DNA of 35,369 nucleotides. Source: a bacterium (GTDB lineage Bacteria; Gemmatimonadota; Gemmatimonadetes; Gemmatimonadales; Gemmatimonadaceae). Below are positions 30,935 through 35,369 of this stretch, in pieces (position 1 is the first letter of the stretch; each line of letters opens with the position of its first letter). The translations under genes were made by a program, and so were the position numbers. The DNA is taken from the NCBI GenBank assembly GCA_021802745.1, contig JAJZRK010000005.1:1-35369 (forward strand), written 5' to 3'. Under the pieces are notes generated by a model. The model searched no databases and was not told the origin of the DNA. It saw nothing but the letters and a program-made list of their open reading frames with translations.

Positions 30935-31937
30935 GTCGAAACCAAAGAAGAATACGGGGAAGCGCCGCGCGCGCGCGAAGGCGGTGGACCCGCTCCTGCG
31001 GCGCACCGCGGAGCATGCGGCGCTCGCCGGCGTGCGCGAGCGGCATCAGGTGGGCCATCTCGCGGCCGGGCGCATGCCGCCGGGCGCGCCCGTGGTGACC
31101 GCGAGCGAAACGCGTCGCATGAACATTGACGACGCTATCCGTGACGCGCGGCCGCTGGTGACGGAGGACCAGAAGCTGCTGAACTTCGCCCCCCGGAGCA
31201 GCGACGACTTCACGCGCACCGACCCGTGGCGCGTGATGCGCATCATGGGCGAGGTCATCGAGGGGTTCGACACGCTTGCCAAGGTGGAGCGGGGGGTGAC
31301 GTTCTTCGGGTCGGCGCGCACGGCGCCCGACGATCCCCAGTATCTCGCCGCCGAGACAACGGCGCGGCTCCTCGCGTCGCAGGGGTTCTCGATCATCACC
31401 GGCGCCGGGCCCGGCATCATGGAGGCCGCCAACAAGGGGGCGCAGGCCGGGGGCGGTCACTCGGTGGGGTGCAACATCGAGCTGCCGTTCGAGCAGGGGT
31501 CCAATCCGTACGTGGACACGCTTGTGCACTTCCGGTACTTCTTCGTCCGCAAGACGATGTTCATCAAGTACAGCATCGGCTACGTGATCTTCCCCGGCGG
31601 CTTCGGCACGCTGGATGAGCTGTTCGAGGCGCTGACGCTCATCCAGACCGGAAAGATTTCGCAGTTCCCCGTGGTACTGTTCGGTACGCACTACTGGGCC
31701 GGACTGGTGCGCTGGATGCAATCGCGCGTGCTGGGCGAGAAGAAGATCTCAGCGGGCGACCTGAACCTGCTCACCATCACCGACGATCCGGTGGAAGCGG
31801 CGGAGGTCATCAAGGCGGCGTGGCAGGCGCAGATGGACGAGGCCGCCGTCGCCGCGCGCAATTCGCTGGCCGACCAGGTGGACCGCATGAAGAACGAAGC
31901 GAAGCGGCTGGCCGCGTTGGCGCGCCGCGGCAAATAA
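30933..31937 (+). CDS. LOG-family (TIGR00730) nucleotide-monophosphate nucleosidase-like protein
   Basis: 334 residues from the ATG at 30933, with a basic N-terminal extension of about 65 residues before the domain at MNIDDAIRD (a possible alternative start at 31121). The Rossmann-like domain includes [27 protein letters not shown], the [14 protein letters not shown] box that marks the LOG/lysine-decarboxylase-like family, and IELPFEQ. Members hydrolyse the N-glycosidic bond of nucleoside 5'-monophosphates, releasing ribose 5-phosphate, and some activate cytokinins. Followed 20 bases later by the deoxyhypusine-synthase-like gene, a likely operon. Confidence 0.9.
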   Translation: MSKPKKNTGKRRARAKAVDPLLRRTAEHAALAGVRERHQVGHLAAGRMPPGAPVVTASETRRMNIDDAIRDARPLVTEDQKLLNFAPRSSDDFTRTDPWRVMRIMGEVIEGFDTLAKVERGVTFFGSARTAPDDPQYLAAETTARLLASQGFSIITGAGPGIMEAANKGAQAGGGHSVGCNIELPFEQGSNPYVDTLVHFRYFFVRKTMFIKYSIGYVIFPGGFGTLDELFEALTLIQTGKISQFPVVLFGTHYWAGLVRWMQSRVLGEKKISAGDLNLLTITDDPVEAAEVIKAAWQAQMDEAAVAARNSLADQVDRMKNEAKRLAALARRGK

Positions 31938-31957
31938 CGACGAACAGCGAGCACGAC

Positions 31958-33178
31958 ATGAGCGAGCGGGAGCGCGGTGGCTTCAAGCCCAGCCGGCACG
32001 GCGGCAAGGCGAGCCCGGCGGGCGACAAGTCGAAGCAGAAGCAGGCGGCCGAGCGCCGCGAGGCGAAGGGCGTGCAGGTGGCCACCCGGCCCCGCAATCC
32101 GTTCCTGCGCGGAGCGCGCATCAACCCGCGCGTCATTGACGGCACCGAGACGGTCGTCCAGCTCGTCGAGGGGACGTTCCAGGCGTACAACAGCGGGCGC
32201 CTGCGCGAGGCGTGCCAGCTGTTTAGCGCGAAGATGCTGGCGAAGGACGTGACGGTGGGGCTGACGCTCACCGGCGCGCTGACGCCGGCCGGGCTCGGGA
32301 TGAGCGCGCTGATTCCGCTCATCGAGGCCGGCTTCGTGGACTGGATCATCAGCACGGGCGCCAACCTGTACCACGACGCGCACTTCGGGCTCGGGCTCGC
32401 CATGCACCGCGGCACGCACACGGCGAGCGACACGGTGCTGCGCGAGCAGGGGGTGGTGCGCATCTACGACGTCTTCTTCGACTACGACGTCCTGCTCAGC
32501 ACCGACGCCTTCTTCCGGAAGATCCTGCGCGCGCCGGAGTTCCAGAAGCCGATGTCGAGCGCCGAGTTCCACTGGCTGTGCGGCAAGTACATCGCGGCGC
32601 GCGAGCAGGCGTTGGGAATTGGTAACAAATCGCTACTAAGTGCGGCGTACGTGTGCGGCGTGCCGGTCTACACCAGCTCGCCGGGCGACAGCTCCATCGG
32701 CATGAACATCGCCGCGCTGCAGCTCGAGGGGTACGCCTGCGTCATTGACCCCAACCGCGACGTCAACGAGACGGCCGCCATCGTGCTCGCCGCCAAGCGC
32801 GCCGGCGGCAAGAGCGCGATCGTTGTCATGGGCGGCGGCAGCCCCAAGAACTTCGCGCTCCAGACCGAGCCGCAGATCCAGGAAGTGCTCGGCATTGACG
32901 AGAAGGGGCACGACTTCTTCCTGCAGGTCACCGACGCACGCCCGGACACGGGCGGGCTGAGCGGCGCCACGCCGGCCGAAGCGGTGAGCTGGGGGAAGAT
33001 TGACCCCGACCGGCTGCCCGACGCCGTCGTCTGCTATCTCGACTCGACGATCGCGCTCCCCGTGCTCACCAGCTATGCGCTCGCCAAGCGGAAGCCGCGG
33101 AAGCTCAGGCGGCTGTACGACAAGCGCGACGCGATGATGAAGCGGCTGCAGGCGGAGTTCGATCGGGTGAACGGGTAA
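31958..33178 (+). CDS. Deoxyhypusine-synthase-like protein
   Basis: 406 residues. After a basic N-terminal region the deoxyhypusine synthase fold starts near residue 60. Signature elements: [37 protein letters not shown] and the catalytic-lysine motif EAVSWGKI with K347. NAD binding is suggested by [10 protein letters not shown]. In eukaryotes and archaea the enzyme makes deoxyhypusine on eIF5A/aIF5A with spermidine; bacteria lack that target, and bacterial members are often homospermidine synthases or of unknown role. Co-linear with the LOG-family gene and ended by a good hairpin. Confidence 0.93.
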   Translation: MSERERGGFKPSRHGGKASPAGDKSKQKQAAERREAKGVQVATRPRNPFLRGARINPRVIDGTETVVQLVEGTFQAYNSGRLREACQLFSAKMLAKDVTVGLTLTGALTPAGLGMSALIPLIEAGFVDWIISTGANLYHDAHFGLGLAMHRGTHTASDTVLREQGVVRIYDVFFDYDVLLSTDAFFRKILRAPEFQKPMSSAEFHWLCGKYIAAREQALGIGNKSLLSAAYVCGVPVYTSSPGDSSIGMNIAALQLEGYACVIDPNRDVNETAAIVLAAKRAGGKSAIVVMGGGSPKNFALQTEPQIQEVLGIDEKGHDFFLQVTDARPDTGGLSGATPAEAVSWGKIDPDRLPDAVVCYLDSTIALPVLTSYALAKRKPRKLRRLYDKRDAMMKRLQAEFDRVNG

Positions 33179-33198
33179 GAGTGGGTTGACCCGTTGCA

Positions 33199-33230
33199 GA
33201 AAGATGACCACACTACGTGGTCATTCTTTC
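33199..33230 (+). terminator. Intrinsic terminator after the deoxyhypusine-synthase-like gene
   Basis: GAAAGATGACCAC and GTGGTCAT-TCTTTC pair over 13 bases with one bulged T around loop ACTAC, with a T-rich 3' arm. It lies 20 bases after the stop codon. Confidence 0.65.
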
Positions 33231-33530
33231 CGTGGTGGGACGAAGTGAAGAAACGGCCTCAGCAGGCGACGACAGCGGAGAAACCGTCTTCGACCCCGGT
33301 GGGGTGGATGCGAGGGACGGTGATCTGGGCGGACGAGGCGTTGCTCATCGCTCCCGAGCCGTAGGCCGGACCACGGTCGCGTGTAGAAACACCCGACGAC
33401 CAGTCGCAAGCTGATGTGAGAAGGCTGCGGAGCTGAGGGGGCAGTTGCCTCCGGTCCATCGGATCACCCGCGAATCTACGCGAGGTCATCAGCCGCGGCC
33501 TTCTTCTTTGCTTGGCGATCCTGGCGGACG
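33231..33530. other. 300-bp stretch with no gene
   Basis: Sequence between the terminator and the 3' end of the DUF5131 gene. Frames are open by chance but none has a recognisable product. Boundary between the orderly plus-strand genes and the accessory module. Confidence 0.5.
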
Positions 33531-34307
33531 TCAGGTCGTCTGCGCGAGCACCGCCGGGTGGGGCACGGGATACTCGTCCCAGAACCGACCGTCCAGGGAC
33601 CGCCCGCCGGACTTTGGAGTTCTCCCGCCCCACTGCTTCCAGAGAAACGCGACACCCTGTGCGAGGCATGCGTCGCGGAGGCCGCGAGCCCACGCCGGAT
33701 CGCATGGCCGGGCGTCAACGCCGCTTTCGCCTCCTCCGACCACCCAATGGATGGCTTCGAGGTCGAGGGCGTCAAGCGGACCGAGCAGTGGTTCGCACGA
33801 GAGGAAGCGCACGTGCGCTTCGATACGTCGCAGCGTCTCGACTCGATGGACAACTTCCATCGATTCGACCGAGGCTCCAATCCAGATATTCTCGGTCATG
33901 ACGATGAAGCCGGCGTCGACGTAGCGCTGGGCGCGCTCCGGCCGCTTGGTCAGGACCTGAAATTGATGCTGTGGGCACGCATTCATCACGCTGAAGACCT
34001 GTTCGATCTGCTCGCGCGAGAAGTGGGCGTGGAACACGTCGCTCATCGAGTTGACGAACACTCGACGAGGAGACTTCCAGCTGAATGGATCGAGCAGCCG
34101 GTCTGCCCAGAATCTCGGCGCGAACGGGTCGGACGAAGGCAGGGTGGATGCTCTGACGGGTGGCTGCCGCAGATACAGTTCGCGGAGCTTGCCATTCGCC
34201 AGCGTGAGCGCGTAGCAGTGATCGCAACCCGCAGAAACCGGTGTACAGCCGGTCATCGGGTTCCAGGTCGAGTCAGTCCACTCGATTGCGGTGGTTGAAG
34301 CGCTCAT
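33531..34307 (-). CDS. DUF5131 (phage Gp37/Gp68) three-Cys-motif protein
   Basis: 258 residues from the ATG at 34307. The N-terminus IEWTDSTWNPMTGCTPVSAG continues with CDHCYA, giving C21, C28 and C31 (C-x6-C-x2-C), the three-Cys motif that may hold an iron-sulphur cluster in a radical-SAM-like setting. Further family stretches: RVFVNSMSDVFHAHF, FQVLTKRPER, WIGASVESME and FLSCEPLLGP, GGESG, FLWKQWGG. Members occur on phages and islands, usually next to TcmP; a nucleic-acid-related or modification function has been guessed but is unproven. Here TcmP lies 85 bases upstream on the same strand. Confidence 0.92.
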   Translation of the reverse strand: MSASTTAIEWTDSTWNPMTGCTPVSAGCDHCYALTLANGKLRELYLRQPPVRASTLPSSDPFAPRFWADRLLDPFSWKSPRRVFVNSMSDVFHAHFSREQIEQVFSVMNACPQHQFQVLTKRPERAQRYVDAGFIVMTENIWIGASVESMEVVHRVETLRRIEAHVRFLSCEPLLGPLDALDLEAIHWVVGGGESGVDARPCDPAWARGLRDACLAQGVAFLWKQWGGRTPKSGGRSLDGRFWDEYPVPHPAVLAQTT

Positions 34308-34392
34308 GTCGGTCCAGTGACGGAATGCCGAAGATATGCCGAAAACCCGAAAAATGACAGCGCCGGGGGAGAGGGTCGCGAGAAAGCTCCTG

Positions 34393-35180
34393 TCACGGCA
34401 GTCTGTAGCGAATCGTACGGCCCGGCAGGCGATACGTCTTGAGCGACTCCTTGAGTTCGCCGAGTTGGAACGGAAAGATCTCCGTATCTTCCAGCGCCGT
34501 CTGTCGTACCGAATGGGCACCGCGATCGCCCCTCGATTCCGCCCATCGGACTTCCTGTTCAGCGTGACGCTCGAGTACCAGACGAGCCACGGACTCCACT
34601 GCCACTCGAAGCCGGGATCGCATGTCGTCAACGACGGCCGCTGGAAGTGGCGAGTGCGCCAGTGCGTGCTCGACCGCTTCCTTCATGGCCACGTAGCCCT
34701 TCGCGCTCTTCGTCGCGTGCAGGAGCGAGTAGATATGCACACCGTCGGCGTTCATCATCGGGATCTCGAGCACCCGCGTCGCCTGTTCGAAGAGCATTTC
34801 CCGATACAACGTGAGGAACGCTCTCCGCCGCCCACCAGGAGGAGAAGCCTCGACTCGCGCCAGCCAGTGTGACCCTCGAAGTGCGGCGTTGAGGATCTTG
34901 GTGGCGGCTGCCTGTGTCGCTGCCAATGATCGCTCGCTTCGCGTGGCGCGTTCCTGCAATGACCTGCGTTCGTCGGCGTCCATCTCGGGAAACAGCGAGG
35001 GAGGCCGTTGCTCGTGTTCTCTGAGTCGTTGCGATGCTCGGCTCTCGCTTGCGCTGACAACGCCAAAGTGGCGAAGCGCCGCCTGGTCGGCGAAGAGCAG
35101 GAAGACCTCGTGCTTCGGCTTGGCGAGTACGTCGAGGATCACGTCGCCGCTTAACGACATCCCGAACGGATCAACAAAGA
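34393..35180 (-). pseudogene. tcmP: 5'-truncated tcmP (three-Cys-motif partner protein)
   Basis: The open frame gives 255 residues from an internal ATG, but the TcmP-like sequence continues upstream to about 35178 (FVDPFGMSLSG), a motif that in intact TcmP lies well inside the protein. Upstream of FVDPFG the frame passes directly into insertion-sequence DNA. So roughly the first third is missing. The remaining part shows the family's helical features (KPKHEVFLLF, MLFEQATRVLEI, IYSLLHATKSAKGYVAMKEAVE), where IPMMNADGVHIYSLLHATKS corresponds to the TcmP Y-x-L-x-F/H-A-T motif region. TcmP is the constant partner of DUF5131. The residual ORF might still be expressed but is likely non-functional. 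Confidence 0.75.
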
Positions 35181-35369
35181 GGCTCTTCGGTGATTCGTGT
35201 GGGTGAATTTGGCGGGAATTCAGGTGCGTGGGAGTGGGGGCAGTGTACAGGTCAGGATCTTCAAGTGGAGATAGTCTTCATCGCGCAGGCCGTAGCAGCG
35301 CCGCTGGATGACGCGGATCTTGTTGTTCAGCCCCTCGACAAAGCCGAGCGCCACCTTGTTCTCCGGGCG
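35181..35369 (-). mobile_element. End of an ISL3-family insertion sequence (partial)
   Basis: The plus strand at 35181 begins GGCTCTTCGGTGATTCGTGT, which looks like an ISL3-family terminal repeat (GGCTCTTC is common at these ends). ISL3 transposase coding follows at 35220-35369. The 8 bases next to it, 35173-35180 (AACAAAGA), are the candidate target-site duplication; the other end is outside the window. This insertion explains the loss of the tcmP 5' region. Confidence 0.75.
35220..35369 (-). CDS. ISL3-family transposase, C-terminal end (partial)
   Basis: Fifty codons up to a TGA whose complement is at 35220-35222; the protein continues beyond the window. It reads NKVALGFVEGLNNKIRVIQR followed by RCYGLRDEDYLHLKILTC, the highly conserved C-terminus of DDE_Tnp_ISL3 transposases (G-F-x-E-G-x-N-x-K-I-R-x-x-x-R-x-x-G-x-R-D-x-x-Y-L-x-L-K). 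The essential E of the DDE triad, if it is EG in FVEGLNNK, is present. Confidence 0.9.
   Translation of the reverse strand, partial: RPENKVALGFVEGLNNKIRVIQRRCYGLRDEDYLHLKILTCTLPPLPRT

Noticed and set aside
1..35369. rRNA or tRNA genes
   Set aside because: No cloverleaf with conserved TTCRANY loop and CCA-type acceptor, and no rRNA stretch, was found on either strand by eye. A covariance-model scan would be needed to exclude one fully.

Overview
This 35.4 kb window is very GC-rich, with many GTG starts and weak Shine-Dalgarno sites. It carries gene families typical of Gemmatimonadota-like Gram-negative soil bacteria: carboxypeptidase-regulatory/TonB-plug-like secreted proteins, several OmpA proteins, a DUF3494 protein with Ig-like repeats, DUF4397, and envelope-stress small proteins. 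The phylum assignment is inference from gene content and composition; no rRNA or tRNA gene was seen.

Layout. 1-75: tail of an unidentified gene. 211-3695: two tandem paralogous CarboxypepD_reg/TonB-plug-like proteins and a small membrane protein, ending at a hairpin shared with the convergent AI-2E transporter. 3744-7514: AI-2E permease, a PAS histidine kinase overlapping a Rcp1-type receiver, a 370-bp divergent intergenic region with a nested inverted-repeat element, and a NarL-type regulator. 7649-15477: an envelope block with a small Ala-rich protein, a beta-barrel, a glycine-zipper lipoprotein, a DUF3494/Ig-repeat protein, three OmpA-family proteins, two small membrane proteins (one lmo0937-type, below usual gene-calling size) and an orphan IS3-type OrfA. 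15478-18522: strong hairpins and a heptamer array, then an Omp85-like protein and a DUF4397 lipoprotein on the minus strand. 18648-20494: a three-gene operon resembling yqjD-yqjE-yqjK and a divergent DUF1003 gene. 20506-21569: a deoxynucleoside-kinase-like P-loop protein and a cupin.

21671-27950 is a patchy, decaying region. It holds two unrelated AAA/DUF4143 ATPases, each immediately downstream of a queG 3' end. One of these queG copies is intact; the other is a C-terminal remnant of about 75 codons. A P-type metal ATPase C-terminal remnant, two small lipoproteins, a 26-aa membrane peptide and two nearly empty stretches lie between them. 27950-33178 is orderly again: a small gene coupled to queG, a PlsC acyltransferase bracketed by heptamer arrays, a type I phosphodiesterase whose ATG shares CATG with the divergent LOG-family gene, and a deoxyhypusine-synthase-like gene closed by a good terminator.

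33531-35369 contains a DUF5131 (Gp37/Gp68, three-Cys motif) protein and its usual partner TcmP. The 5' part of tcmP is missing, replaced by what looks like the end of an ISL3-family insertion sequence running off the window.

Most notable: the IS-broken TcmP/DUF5131 pair; the repeated queG-DUF4143 ATPase arrangement; intergenic arrays of a heptamer with an RGACG core at four places; and a 140-bp nested inverted repeat in the leader of the histidine kinase operon.
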